From the NCBI GenBank assembly GCA_902826685.1, contig CADEFT010000003.1:90902-154901 (forward strand): a stretch of DNA of 64,000 nucleotides, written 5' to 3'. Of the stretch, positions 17,437 through 26,271 are shown one piece after another. The notes below the pieces were generated by a model. That model searched no databases. It was not told the origin of the DNA and saw only the letters and a program-made list of their open reading frames with translations. Within the stretch, counting starts at the first letter, position 1. Every line of letters begins with the position of its first letter. Origin of the DNA: an uncultured Acidobacteriota bacterium. Lineage in GTDB: Bacteria; Acidobacteriota; Terriglobia; Bryobacterales; Bryobacteraceae. A program made the translations under genes and the position numbers.

Positions 17437-18212
17437 GCCAGTTCCACCAGTCCGATCCGCGCATTCTGGGGCGGCGTACGCTCGAAGGGAGTTTTCGGCA
17501 CCTGGTCGCGCGGCTTGGTCCCGGCATGTCGGTGCTCGACGCCGGCTGCGGAACGGGAAGCATCACGGCGGGCATGGCGCGGCGGGTGGGTGCTACCGGA
17601 CGGGTGAAGGGGATTGACCGCGATGCGGCGCTGATTGCGATCGCACGGCGGGACCACCGGGAGCAGGCGAACCTTTCGTTCGATCCATGCGACATTTCAG
17701 AGGCGAACTTCGAATCGGAGTTCGACGTTGTCAGCGCCGCTCGCACCCTTCAGTGGATCGGCGATCCGCCGGCCGCGCTGGCGAACATGGTGAAGGCGGC
17801 GAAGCCTGGCGGTCTGATCGCGGTCCTCGACTACGACCACACGACGAGCCTGTGGATACCCGCTCCGCCACGAAGCTTTCAGAGTTTCTATCATGCCTTT
17901 CTCGACTGGCGGTCGGCCAACGGCTGGGACAACCGGATCGCGGTTCATCTGCGCGATCTGTTCGAGTCGGCAGGCCTTGAGAACGTGGAGGTACTTGATA
18001 GCGACGAAGTCTATTCCGACGCTGGCAGTGAGATCTGGCTGAAGGTCATCGAGTCGCTCGGCCCGGCGCTGCGACAGGGTGGCTTCAATTTCGATCCTGC
18101 CGTTGAAGTGGAGTATTCGCGATGGCTGGCCGAGGGTTTCGAGGGCCAGGTGTTGTCGATGAAGACGGCGTTCGGAACGAAGCCTAAACCTCTGGCTCCC
18201 AGATATAGGTAA
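17433..18212 (+). CDS. Class I SAM-dependent methyltransferase
   Basis: A 259-residue protein with the SAM-binding motif V-L-D-A-G-C-G-T-G-S near residues 34-43, the acidic motif G-I-D-R-D near 60, and a motif IV-like V-S-A-A-R-T-L-Q-W-I. It resembles Methyltransf_11/25 enzymes acting on small molecules; the substrate is unknown. The GTG start overlaps the leuD stop (GTGA), so it is made as the last cistron of the leucine operon, although no step of leucine synthesis needs a methyltransferase. Its 3' end overlaps the convergent Uma2 gene by 29 bp. Confidence 0.88.
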   Translation: MSQFHQSDPRILGRRTLEGSFRHLVARLGPGMSVLDAGCGTGSITAGMARRVGATGRVKGIDRDAALIAIARRDHREQANLSFDPCDISEANFESEFDVVSAARTLQWIGDPPAALANMVKAAKPGGLIAVLDYDHTTSLWIPAPPRSFQSFYHAFLDWRSANGWDNRIAVHLRDLFESAGLENVEVLDSDEVYSDAGSEIWLKVIESLGPALRQGGFNFDPAVEVEYSRWLAEGFEGQVLSMKTAFGTKPKPLAPRYR

Positions 18213-18813
18213 GATCGAGGCTGAAGCCCAAAAGTTCAGGTTCCCCAGACACGGTCACCGGCTGAACCAGCATCTGGGGCGCCGCGCCGGGGCGGTACAC
18301 TTCAACCCGCCGCTCTAAAGGATCGATCAACCAGCCGAGCCGGGCTCCGTTGCCGAGATACTCCCGCATCTTTTCCCGCACCATGGGTAGCCGGTCGCTC
18401 TTTGATCGGAGTTCGGCCACGAAATCGGGGCACAAGGGCAGGTACTCGCTTTTCTGCTCCGGCGTCAAGGCTTCAAGCCGGGACTTCAGCACCCAGGCGG
18501 CATCGGGAGACCGGTTGGAGCCATTGGGCAGGTCAAACCCGGTGGACGAGTCGAAGGCGACGCCCCGGCCGTCCTGCCGCGCCCAGTTTCGAACCTGGGC
18601 CGACAGTTCACTGTTTTGGTATCCAGTGCGGCTGTGCGCCGCGGGCATGATGATCACCTCGCCCTGCGCCGTCCGTTCGATGCGCAGGTCCGGATTGCCA
18701 GCTACGAAGGCGCGATAGTCCTCGCGGCTCATCCGGCGCTGCGTTGTCAGTTGAACAAGCCAGTCTGGTGAATTCAACCCGAGCGAATCCAGAGACACCT
18801 GCATTCTCGGCAT
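18184..18813 (-). CDS. Uma2-family (DUF820) restriction-fold protein
   Basis: A 209-residue member of the Uma2/DUF820 family, a PD-(D/E)XK nuclease-like fold common in cyanobacteria and acidobacteria. Visible features are M-S-R-E-D-Y near 28, the G-E-V-I-I-M-P segment, N-S-E-L-S-A-Q-V near 68, the S-P-D-A-A-W-V active-site Asp near 100, and F-V-A-E-L-R-S-K-S-D with the E-x-x-S-K-like end near 130. The family is numerous but its cellular role is not established. It is convergent with the leucine-operon methyltransferase. Confidence 0.88.
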   Translation of the reverse strand: MPRMQVSLDSLGLNSPDWLVQLTTQRRMSREDYRAFVAGNPDLRIERTAQGEVIIMPAAHSRTGYQNSELSAQVRNWARQDGRGVAFDSSTGFDLPNGSNRSPDAAWVLKSRLEALTPEQKSEYLPLCPDFVAELRSKSDRLPMVREKMREYLGNGARLGWLIDPLERRVEVYRPGAAPQMLVQPVTVSGEPELLGFSLDLTYIWEPEV

Positions 18814-18831
18814 CCTAATCGGATCTTAACA

Positions 18832-20619
18832 TCACTCCGCCGCCGCCCGCCGTCCGAATGCCGGGCTGATGTGGCAATGCTGGCAGACCGAAGTCTGTAC
18901 CTGCCGGTCGATCTTATGCGACGCCGTCCGAAAGGGAGCCATTTCGCCATGGCAGCCCAGGCAGTTCCATTTCCGCGCCAGCACCAGCTTGTGCGCCTCC
19001 TCGAAATGCCAGTAGCCGTTGCGCCGGGCGCTCGTAAGCTTCGGCAGGTCGTGGCAACCGGTACAGGTGGCGGCGTACTTCAACGGCGCGGCCTTGGGCG
19101 CCGTGCGGATTTCGGTGAGCGCGGCAGCGGCGGGCTTGCGATCCGCCGTTGCCGCCACGGTCTGCGCCGCCACGCGCCCCATCAGAATCGACGGCCCGAG
19201 AAAAGTTCCCTCCATGCCGTGCTTTCCGTTGATGCCTGCGAATCCGGTCGCCTCGCCCGCCGCAAGCAGCCCGGGCACGGGCTCGCCGCGTTCATTGAGA
19301 ACACGGCATTGGCTATCGACACGGATGCCGCCGCCGCTCTTGCGGATCAGGATATACATCGGCGCCGCGTAAAAAGGCGGCTGCAGGATGCGCGTGGGAG
19401 GAATGAAGAAGCCGCGCGACCTGGGCGCTTTGGGGCCGAAGCGTTGGAACTCGGTATCCTCGCCGGCCTCTACCATCGCGTTGTAACGCTCGACGGTCGC
19501 CTTCAAAACGTCCGGCGGCAGCCCGGCATTCGATGCCAGTTGTTCAATGGTCTCGCCGCGTTTGATCAGATCCGATTTCTCGAAGATCTCCTCCACGCGA
19601 TCCTGCGTGAAGCCGGAATGCACCACGCGGAAACCGCGGCGGCCCGCGCTGTCGAAGATGGCCCAGAACCGCGCCGGATTCTGTTTGGCGATCTCGGGCA
19701 CGGTGATCTTCGGCTCGTGTTGTTCGAGCACGAAGCGCTTGCCCTGAGCGTTCACCCAGATGGAAGTGAAGCTGTTGGCGAAGAAGCCGCGCTTGCCTTC
19801 GGGATCGAACGGGTCGGGCAGGCCGTTGCCGTAGTTCCACTGGTGATCGAGCTTGCCGGATGTGCCGCCCGCCTCGCGCGCCAGGTCCATGCCCACGCCG
19901 GTGGCGAAGAAGCCGCCGCCCACCAGCACGCGATCGGGCACCGGCATGTGCGGCGGCCAGTTGGCGCGCACGATGTCGAGGTTTGCGGCGTAGCCTCCAG
20001 TGCTCAATAGCACCGCGCCGCCGGTCAACTCGCTCTTGCGGCCGGTGCGCAGGTTCTCCATGCGCACTCCGGTCACTTTGCCACCGGTGACCAGGAGTCC
20101 GGTGACTTTCGAGTTTTGAAGGAATGTCACGCCACCCTGCTTGAGGATCGCTCGCTGCAGAGGAACGATGAGGCCGACTCCCTGTCCGGTGGGCACATGA
20201 AACCGCGCGACGCTATTGCCGGCGCCGTTGAGGAACGCGCTGGGGAACTCGGTGCCGAGCGCGGTCATCCAATCGTAGATTTCGGTCTTCGATCGGGTGA
20301 CGTAGAAGCGAACGAATTCTTCGTTGGCGTCCTCACCCCAGGCGAGGAAATCGCGCATGGCGAGTTCCGGCGTGTCGTCGATTTTCATCCTTTGTTGAAC
20401 CGGCGATCCGACGATGGACAGGCCGCCCGACGAGATGACGGCATGGCCGCCGGAGACCGAGTTCCGTTCGACGACGGTGACCGCCAGTCCGGCCCGGGCG
20501 CCTTCGAGCGCGGCCGAGAGACCGGCGATGCCGCCGCCCACGACGATCAGGTCTGGTGGCGCGGAAAGTATTGGAAACAATACGGAAAAGTAAAGACAGG
20601 CGAGACGGGGCCGGAGCAT
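18832..20619 (-). CDS. Exported FAD-dependent flavoprotein with three C-terminal heme-c sites
   Basis: A 595-residue protein from ATG 20619. A signal-like start (L-A-C-L-Y-F-S-V-L-F) precedes an FAD dinucleotide-binding motif V-V-G-G-G-I-A-G-L-S near residues 26-35. The body matches fumarate reductase/3-ketosteroid-dehydrogenase type flavoproteins, ending with G-L-L-A-A-G-E-A-T-G-F near 475. The last ~80 residues hold three CxxCH motifs: C-T-G-C-H, C-L-G-C-H and C-Q-H-C-H. It would be a periplasmic flavocytochrome that passes electrons between hemes and FAD; the electron acceptor is unknown. The heme domain is C-terminal, unlike Shewanella FccA. The DapA-like gene lies 20 bp upstream. Confidence 0.85.
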   Translation of the reverse strand: MLRPRLACLYFSVLFPILSAPPDLIVVGGGIAGLSAALEGARAGLAVTVVERNSVSGGHAVISSGGLSIVGSPVQQRMKIDDTPELAMRDFLAWGEDANEEFVRFYVTRSKTEIYDWMTALGTEFPSAFLNGAGNSVARFHVPTGQGVGLIVPLQRAILKQGGVTFLQNSKVTGLLVTGGKVTGVRMENLRTGRKSELTGGAVLLSTGGYAANLDIVRANWPPHMPVPDRVLVGGGFFATGVGMDLAREAGGTSGKLDHQWNYGNGLPDPFDPEGKRGFFANSFTSIWVNAQGKRFVLEQHEPKITVPEIAKQNPARFWAIFDSAGRRGFRVVHSGFTQDRVEEIFEKSDLIKRGETIEQLASNAGLPPDVLKATVERYNAMVEAGEDTEFQRFGPKAPRSRGFFIPPTRILQPPFYAAPMYILIRKSGGGIRVDSQCRVLNERGEPVPGLLAAGEATGFAGINGKHGMEGTFLGPSILMGRVAAQTVAATADRKPAAAALTEIRTAPKAAPLKYAATCTGCHDLPKLTSARRNGYWHFEEAHKLVLARKWNCLGCHGEMAPFRTASHKIDRQVQTSVCQHCHISPAFGRRAAAE

Positions 20620-20638
20620 TTCTCCGATGATACACGCC

Positions 20639-21586
20639 TCAGACGCGCAACTGGGGCTTGACGAATTCCAGCGTCTCGCGCAGGCTCTTTCGCGCCTCTT
20701 CATCGAAGATGGAATTCTTCGCCGCCGAGCGGCAAACGTGATTCGGAAATACGCCGCGCAGCTCCAGCAGATACTTGAGCGCGGGGATGCCGTAGGCGCT
20801 GACTTCGGTCACCAGCAGCATGACCTTCGAGAAACGCTCCATCGCTTCGGCGCGGCGGCCGGCGCGCCACGATTCGAGCACTGCGACGTAGAGATCGGCA
20901 AAGCCGGCGGCGGGCATGGAGCCGGCGGCGCCGCGCGCCAGTTCATCGATCATGGTCTTGCCGTGGGCGCCCGTGAAGACGCCGCGAATGAATTCGGAAT
21001 TGCGGCGGCGGTATTCGCTGAGCCGGGGCAGAGTTTGCCCGGCCTCGTCCTTGATGTAGCGCAGGTTGGGAACGGCGGCGGCCATGGAGATGACGAACTT
21101 GACGCTCATGTCGCCGATGGTCTGGGCGAACAGGGGCCGGGTGGAAGCTTCGCCGATCGCTTTGTAGTAAGCGACGACTTTGGTGTTGTCCTTCTCACCG
21201 CGCGGCGGCAAGGCGATCAGGGCCGAGGGGTTCAGTTTCTCGGCGGCACGAGTGTACTCAAGCGCGGTGTCGATATCGTCAGCCTGCACGCCGAGCACGA
21301 CGGCGGGCTTCAGCGGGTTGCCGGTAGAGGCTACGGCTTCCATGCCGGCCAGGCGTTCGGATTTGGTGAGATCGAAGTATTCACTGGCCAGTTGCCGCCA
21401 GACGACTCCTTGAACGCCGGTGCGGTCGAGGAAGCGGATCTCTTCGGCCAGGGTTTTCGGATCGAGTTTGCCGTCATCGGAGAAAGGCGTCTGCACGATG
21501 GGAAAAATGCCGCCGAGGGGCTTCGAGTCTTTTCCCAGCAAGGGCAGCGCGCCAAGGGCTTGGAGGAAGAGGCGGCGTGAATACAT
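20639..21586 (-). CDS. DapA/NAL-family aldolase-lyase with an export signal
   Basis: A 315-residue TIM-barrel protein of the dihydrodipicolinate synthase/N-acetylneuraminate lyase family. The Schiff-base lysine is in Y-I-K-D-E-A near residue 176. The start S-R-R-L-F-L-Q-A-L-G-A-L-P-L-L looks like a twin-arginine or Sec signal, which is unusual for this normally cytoplasmic family. The G-x-x-G-E-type substrate loop is replaced by W-R-Q-L-A-S-E-Y. It is probably not DapA itself; a keto-acid lyase linked to the downstream flavocytochrome (20 bp apart) is a possibility. An inverted repeat lies upstream at 21608-21620. Confidence 0.8.
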   Translation of the reverse strand: MYSRRLFLQALGALPLLGKDSKPLGGIFPIVQTPFSDDGKLDPKTLAEEIRFLDRTGVQGVVWRQLASEYFDLTKSERLAGMEAVASTGNPLKPAVVLGVQADDIDTALEYTRAAEKLNPSALIALPPRGEKDNTKVVAYYKAIGEASTRPLFAQTIGDMSVKFVISMAAAVPNLRYIKDEAGQTLPRLSEYRRRNSEFIRGVFTGAHGKTMIDELARGAAGSMPAAGFADLYVAVLESWRAGRRAEAMERFSKVMLLVTEVSAYGIPALKYLLELRGVFPNHVCRSAAKNSIFDEEARKSLRETLEFVKPQLRV

Positions 21587-21607
21587 TGGGCTTTCAGTCC
21601 TTTCCGA

Positions 21608-21620
21608 TGTAGTTTCTACA
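21608..21620. promoter_or_regulatory. Inverted repeat upstream of the DapA-like operon
   Basis: TGTAGTTTCTACA is a perfect 5-3-5 palindrome about 22 bp upstream of the ATG at 21586, between a likely promoter (TATA-rich bases near 21640) and the ribosome binding region. It may be a repressor operator or a small hairpin. Pattern evidence only. Confidence 0.35.
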
Positions 21621-21720
21621 AACGGATGCAGCAGATATAGACTACACGAGAATTCGCGATCGTCTCACGGCATCGCTTGGCCCGATCTCCATCGACACAA
21701 CGTTCGCCGCCACCGGGAGC

Positions 21721-22449
21721 TCAATCCTTCTTGAGGAAGCGGTCGATTCCGCGGCGGCAATCTTCAGTCATGCGAGCCATGGCGTTGACCTGCGCGCCCG
21801 CGCCGATGGCCGCTTCGAAGCTCATGCCGTCCATATGATAGAGCAGGTGTTTGGTGAGGCGCACGGCCGAGGCCGATTGCGCGTCGAGCGCGCCGGCGTA
21901 GGCGTTCACTGAGGTCTCAAAATCCCGGTTGGGATAGACGGCGGTGACCAATCCGAGAGTGTGCGCCTCGGCGGCGTCGACGACGCGCGCGCTGGTGAGC
22001 AGATCGAACGCCACCTTCTCGGGGACGGAGCGTTTCAGCATCGCCATCACCATGGCCGGCACAAAGCCCAGCTTCACTTCGGTGTAGGAGAAGCGCGCCG
22101 TATCGGAAGCGAGGATCAGGTCGCAGGCGGTGGCGAGACCGAAGCCGCCGGCAAAGGCACGTCCGCGGACGGCGGCGACGATGGGCAGCGGATGGCGCCG
22201 CATCTCGACGAACAGTTCGCCCAGCGCGCGGGCATCGTCGAAATTTTCAAGTACGGAGGCGTCGCGGATGCGCTGCAATTCCGCCAGATCGGCGCCGGCG
22301 CAGAAGTCGGCTCCTTCGGCGGTGAGCAGCACCACGCGCGCTTCCGGATTTTCGCGCGCCGCCGCCAGTTCCGCGCGCAGCCGCGCGACGGTCTCGCGGT
22401 TCAGCGCATTGCGCTTCTCGGGCCGGTTGAGATGGAGTCTAACTACCAC
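21721..22449 (-). CDS. Enoyl-CoA hydratase/isomerase family protein
   Basis: A 242-residue crotonase-fold protein. It opens R-L-H-L-N-R-P-E-K-R-N-A-L, has the oxyanion segments A-D-F-C-A-G-A-D-L-A near residue 50 and A-F-A-G-G-F-G-L-A near 103, and the E-V-K-L-G-F-V-P catalytic region near 125. Substrate unknown; methylglutaconyl- or enoyl-CoA are typical. The likely start is GTG 22449, which lies inside the last codons of the upstream pseudopilin gene (7-bp overlap), so the two are transcribed together although the functions are unrelated. Confidence 0.9.
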   Translation of the reverse strand: MVVRLHLNRPEKRNALNRETVARLRAELAAARENPEARVVLLTAEGADFCAGADLAELQRIRDASVLENFDDARALGELFVEMRRHPLPIVAAVRGRAFAGGFGLATACDLILASDTARFSYTEVKLGFVPAMVMAMLKRSVPEKVAFDLLTSARVVDAAEAHTLGLVTAVYPNRDFETSVNAYAGALDAQSASAVRLTKHLLYHMDGMSFEAAIGAGAQVNAMARMTEDCRRGIDRFLKKD

Positions 22450-22847
22450 TCGGCGTAGGGAGTCCCTTCGAGGCTGGTCTTTTCCGATCCGCTTTTCACA
22501 TCGAAGATGCCGGGCTCGGTCTGGTTGACGGCGTTGGTGGCGTCTTCCATGATCGTCTTCCAGGAACGGTCCGAACTCGTCATGGGATCGAGCGGAACTT
22601 TGCGCAGATAGCCCGCCTGCACCAGGTCTTCCAGTTGCTGAGGGGCTTTCCCTTTGTCGTAAGTAAACTCGTCGATCACCGTGCGCATGGTGAACAGGTT
22701 CTGACGCAGGATGGTTTCCTTCGACCGCGTGAGCGCCTTGCTGTACATCGGCACGGCCACCGAGAGCAGGATCGACACGACGGCCATGGCGATCATGAGT
22801 TCGATCAGCGTGAAACCGCGCCTACCACTCCGAATACGGCGTGCCAT
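22443..22847 (-). CDS. GspG-like pseudopilin (second of two)
   Basis: A 134-residue pseudopilin from ATG 22847. A basic leader ends with the prepilin cleavage motif R-G-F-T-L-I-E-L-M-I, followed by the hydrophobic helix A-M-A-V-V-S-I-L-L-S-V-A-V-P. The mature protein has the GspG pattern L-R-Q-N-L-F-T-M-R, Y-L-R-K-V-P-L-D-P, and ends with a G-T-P-Y-A-E-W tail. It would be processed by a prepilin peptidase and assembled as part of a type II-like secretion or type IV pilus pseudopilus. Its start lies inside the preceding pseudopilin gene (26-bp overlap). Confidence 0.9.
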   Translation of the reverse strand: MARRIRSGRRGFTLIELMIAMAVVSILLSVAVPMYSKALTRSKETILRQNLFTMRTVIDEFTYDKGKAPQQLEDLVQAGYLRKVPLDPMTSSDRSWKTIMEDATNAVNQTEPGIFDVKSGSEKTSLEGTPYAEW

Positions 22848-23289
22848 CGGGTGCCTTCTCCGTTGTCTTTGAGAATACGGCGAACACATTTTGCCCACCC
22901 CAGGACTGGGCCTTGGGATCGTCCTGAACGCTGCGCTTGCCCCACTCGACGGAATTGGTGAAGGGGTCTTTCGGAATCTTGCGCAGGAAGCGGATCTTGC
23001 CTTCGGTTTGGCCTGCGGGCTTCACGCCTTCCACCAGAATGTCGAGGCTTTCGGGATAGCCGAAGGAATCGAGCTTTTCCTGTACGCCGAGCTTTTTTTG
23101 ATCGGACAGGTCTTTGTATTTGTCGATGGCGGCATGAATCTCCCGCAGCGCCGTGCGCAGCTCGCGTTCCCGCTCACGGCGAACCTTGTAGCGGGCCAGC
23201 GGAACGGCCATGCCGGTGAGCATCATGAGGATGGTGAAGGCGACGATCAGTTCGACAAGCGAAAGACCACGTTGATTGCGGCGGCGCAT
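22822..23289 (-). CDS. GspG-like pseudopilin (first of two)
   Basis: A 155-residue pseudopilin starting M-R-R-R-N-Q-R-G-L-S-L-V-E-L-I-V. The cleavage site is G-L-S-L-V-E, a variant of the usual G-F-T-L-I-E. The N-terminal helix is followed by R-R-E-R-E-R-E-L-R, a long alpha-helix, P-K-D-P-F-T-N-S and W-G-K-R, ending with the same G-T-P-Y-S-E-W tail as its neighbour. It starts 11 bp after the secretin stop and overlaps the next pseudopilin. It is likely a structural subunit of the same machine as the secretin. Confidence 0.9.
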   Translation of the reverse strand: MRRRNQRGLSLVELIVAFTILMMLTGMAVPLARYKVRRERERELRTALREIHAAIDKYKDLSDQKKLGVQEKLDSFGYPESLDILVEGVKPAGQTEGKIRFLRKIPKDPFTNSVEWGKRSVQDDPKAQSWGGQNVFAVFSKTTEKAPDGTPYSEW

Positions 23290-23300
23290 GGCTTCTGTTG

Positions 23301-25649
23301 TTATTCCACCACGACGGTGACCGGCGTTACGACCGAGGCCATGGGCAGGTTCTGCGCGTTCTTCAACGAGACGTCGGCCAGGGTGACGATCGAAGAGCCT
23401 TTTCCAACCGTCTCAAACCGGAACATCACCAGGGCGCCGGCCGTGCTCACGCCGCCGGAGCCGGGCAGGCGATTCATTTCGACGCGAGCCTCGCCCTTGG
23501 GCGCGCCCTCGAGATTGGGAGTGAAGTTGATCTGCTCGCCGCCGGGGCTCAAGGCGTTGCCGCGCGCGACTTCGACCAGCTTCAGAACCTTGGGGTCGAA
23601 TTGAAGGCGCATGGGGGCGGCCATCAGGTCGGACGCGTTCCGTATGTTGGCGGTGACGATGACCGAGCCGGGCACTTTGGTCTGTTCGAGAATCACCTGC
23701 GCGACGCCAACCGGAGCGATGGGCGTGGGCGCGGGAGCCGGGCTGGCGGTCGCGGTGGGGGGCGGCGGCGGTGGCGGCGCCGCGGCGGCTGCTTCCTGGC
23801 GCGCGGCGTAGGTCAGCTTCACCGTCTGGTCATTGCCGGCGGCGATTCCGCGCAGGTTCGACGGAGTAATCTCAGGCGACCGGATGATGTGCGGCACAAG
23901 GGCGATGAGCAGTTCGGTCTCGATACGCTCCTTGTTCTCGCTGCCGAACAGGCGCCGCAGCACGGGAATCTGCCCCGCGCCTGGAATGCCGTTGATGGTC
24001 TTGGAATCGGTCAACCCCGTCAGGCCGCCGAGGATATTGACCTCGCCTTCGCGCATGCGAATGTCGTGGGTGATCTTGCGCTGGCCGATGACCGGCTGCT
24101 GCAGGCCGCCGATGTCAATGCGTTCGCGGACGGTGGAAAGCTCGAGTTCCACGTGCAGCGATACCTCGTCATAGCCGTGGACCTTGGGCGTGATATCGAC
24201 GTTGACGCCGACTTCGGCGAAATTGAACTGCGTACTCACCAGCGGACTGACGCCCGCGCCCACCGCTCCGAAGCCGGGCTGGAAACTACCGGTGGCATAG
24301 GGAATCTTGTCGCCCAGGCGAAGCGAAGCTTTCTGATTCTCGACGGCGCGCACCTGGGGCGACTGCAGCACGCGGCCTTCGCGATCGCTGAATGTGGCCT
24401 TGAACAGGGCGCCGGGTAGAGTGAGGGAAAAATCGTTGGAGGAGACGCGGCCGATCTGCGCCAGTGAGATGGCGGTGCTGGTGGCCGTCGTCCCCGTCGT
24501 GGTGCCGGTGGTGCCGGTGGAAGAAGTAGTTCCGGACAGGATGGGGTTGCGGGGAGTAAACCCGATGGGAATATTCAATCCCGGCGTGCCGCCGGAGGCG
24601 AGCGAAGCGGCCAGGTCGCGGCTTTTCGATTTGCTGACTTCCATCACCATGACATCGACGACTACTTCGGACTTCGGTTTGTCGAGATCGGCGATCAGCT
24701 TTTCGGCCAGCGCCACCTGATCCACCGTACCGCGAATCAGAATCGCGTTCTGCCCGTTGTAGGTGAACAGGCGGCGGATTTCGGTCACCGACCGGACGGC
24801 GGTGGCGATCTCCTGCAGTTCCTGCACGGTGGTGGTGTTGGCGAGGTAGAACGTCTTGACGACGTAGTCCTCATAGTCGCGGCGCTTGGTGATGTTGTCC
24901 TGGGTGACGAAGATGGTATTGCCGCCGAGCGCTTTCCAAAAAGACTTGGTCTGAATGGCCACGTAGTCGAGCGCCTGATCGAGCGTGGCGTTGTTGAGAT
25001 CGACGACGAAATTGCGGCCCGCCGGCTGATACTCGGTGTCGAAAATCACATTGATGCCGGCCAGCTTCGAGATCGTTTCAAACAGGATCTTCGGCGGCTG
25101 GTTGTTCATCTTGAGCGTGATGGGCTGGCGGTTGATGGGGCGCAGTTCGGGCGCCGCCTGCATGGTCTCGATCTTCTCTTCAATTTCCTTGCGCGCCTGC
25201 TGCACCGGAGTGAGCGTTTTCTCGTCGGCCGAAGATGGCTGGCCTTTCTTCTTCTCCCGGTCGATCATCTCGACGGTGCGCTTGATTTCCTGATCGGCGA
25301 TGGAAGAGGAAGGGTCGATCGAGAATGCCTTTTGAAACGCCCCGAGCGCGTCTTCGAGCTTCCCCTCGTTGCGCAGCTTCTGCCCTTTGTCGACCTGCGC
25401 CTGCGAGGCCTGGAACCGCACGCGCCGCGCCGCCATCTGGTAGCCGACGTGGAACGGATCGTCGAGAATGGCCTGCTCATAAAGATCGAGCGCCTTTTCC
25501 CAATCCTTGCGGACTTCGGCCTGCCGGCCGAGGTTGTAGACCTTGTCGCCCTTTCGTCCGGCTTCGAGCGCGAGCGCTGCCGCCATCATCAGACAAACGG
25601 CGGCCAAAGCGCGCCCCATGCCTTGCCGCGTCCCGAACGATGCTTGCAT
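23301..25649 (-). CDS. Secretin with N-terminal TPR and C-terminal cohesin-like domain
   Basis: A 782-residue outer-membrane secretin (GspD/PilQ type). After a signal peptide (A-A-V-C-L-M-M-A-A-A-L-A) come TPR-like repeats (residues about 35-125), a charged linker, an STN-like segment, and the NolW/N1 domain (F-Y-L-A-N-T-T-T). The secretin pore follows (V-L-Q-S-P-Q-V-R-A-V-E-N near 440, then L-G-G-L-T near 555). A Pro/Ala-rich linker leads to a cohesin-like beta-sandwich (P-M-R-L-Q-F-D-P-K-V-L near 690) at the C-terminus. It heads the pseudopilin operon. ATG 25619 is an alternative start with a better ribosome binding site (AAGG). Confidence 0.9.
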   Translation of the reverse strand: MQASFGTRQGMGRALAAVCLMMAAALALEAGRKGDKVYNLGRQAEVRKDWEKALDLYEQAILDDPFHVGYQMAARRVRFQASQAQVDKGQKLRNEGKLEDALGAFQKAFSIDPSSSIADQEIKRTVEMIDREKKKGQPSSADEKTLTPVQQARKEIEEKIETMQAAPELRPINRQPITLKMNNQPPKILFETISKLAGINVIFDTEYQPAGRNFVVDLNNATLDQALDYVAIQTKSFWKALGGNTIFVTQDNITKRRDYEDYVVKTFYLANTTTVQELQEIATAVRSVTEIRRLFTYNGQNAILIRGTVDQVALAEKLIADLDKPKSEVVVDVMVMEVSKSKSRDLAASLASGGTPGLNIPIGFTPRNPILSGTTSSTGTTGTTTGTTATSTAISLAQIGRVSSNDFSLTLPGALFKATFSDREGRVLQSPQVRAVENQKASLRLGDKIPYATGSFQPGFGAVGAGVSPLVSTQFNFAEVGVNVDITPKVHGYDEVSLHVELELSTVRERIDIGGLQQPVIGQRKITHDIRMREGEVNILGGLTGLTDSKTINGIPGAGQIPVLRRLFGSENKERIETELLIALVPHIIRSPEITPSNLRGIAAGNDQTVKLTYAARQEAAAAAPPPPPPPTATASPAPAPTPIAPVGVAQVILEQTKVPGSVIVTANIRNASDLMAAPMRLQFDPKVLKLVEVARGNALSPGGEQINFTPNLEGAPKGEARVEMNRLPGSGGVSTAGALVMFRFETVGKGSSIVTLADVSLKNAQNLPMASVVTPVTVVVE

Positions 25650-25761
25650 CTTATTGATTTCTCAGCCGCATGCTATAGTTTCGTCAGTGGGATGAAAACC
25701 CGCTAAGGTCTTTTCCCTGTAACGATTGACGCGGGCGCCGCCGCAAGCGTGGATAAGAAAA

Positions 25762-26232
25762 ATGGCCGAAACCAAGCAGCACTTCAAGATTCTGGCCGAC
25801 AACCGCCAGGCGGGGCACAATTACTTCCTGTCGGACCGCCTGGAGGCGGGCGTGGTGCTCAGCGGAACCGAAGTGAAGGCGGCGCGGGCGGGCAAGATCC
25901 AGATTCGCGACGCCTACGCCGAAGTCAGCGGGAACGAGGCCTGGCTGGTGAACCTGCACATCAGCGAGTACTCGCACGGCAACCGCTATAACCATGAGCC
26001 GACGCGCAAACGCAAGCTGCTGCTCCACCGCCGTGAGATCGACAAGCTGATTGGCAAGACGCGGGAAAAAGGATATGCTTTGCTGCCGACCAAGCTCTAT
26101 CTCAAGGACAACCTGGTCAAGTGCGAGATCGCGCTCGGCAAGGGCAAGAAAGAGCACGACAAGCGCGACGTGGAGCGCAAGCGCGAGCAGGACGCCGAGG
26201 CTCGGGCGGGGTTTCAACGCAATAGCAGGTGA
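25762..26232 (+). CDS. smpB: SsrA-binding protein
   Basis: A 156-residue SmpB, which delivers tmRNA to stalled ribosomes. It has H-N-Y-F-L near residue 20, [13 protein letters not shown] near 35, the Y-S-H-G-N strand, R-K-R-K-L-L-L-H-R near 84 and K-K-E-H-D-K-R near 132, then a basic tail. ATG 25762 gives the normal M-A-E start; the frame is open upstream, but those residues are not conserved. No tmRNA gene was seen in the window. The last 48 bp of the gene are repeated at 26812-26859. Confidence 0.95.
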   Translation: MAETKQHFKILADNRQAGHNYFLSDRLEAGVVLSGTEVKAARAGKIQIRDAYAEVSGNEAWLVNLHISEYSHGNRYNHEPTRKRKLLLHRREIDKLIGKTREKGYALLPTKLYLKDNLVKCEIALGKGKKEHDKRDVERKREQDAEARAGFQRNSR

Positions 26233-26271
26233 TGTGCCTGCAAGCAGCAGCCGTTAGACCCTCCGCGAGTC

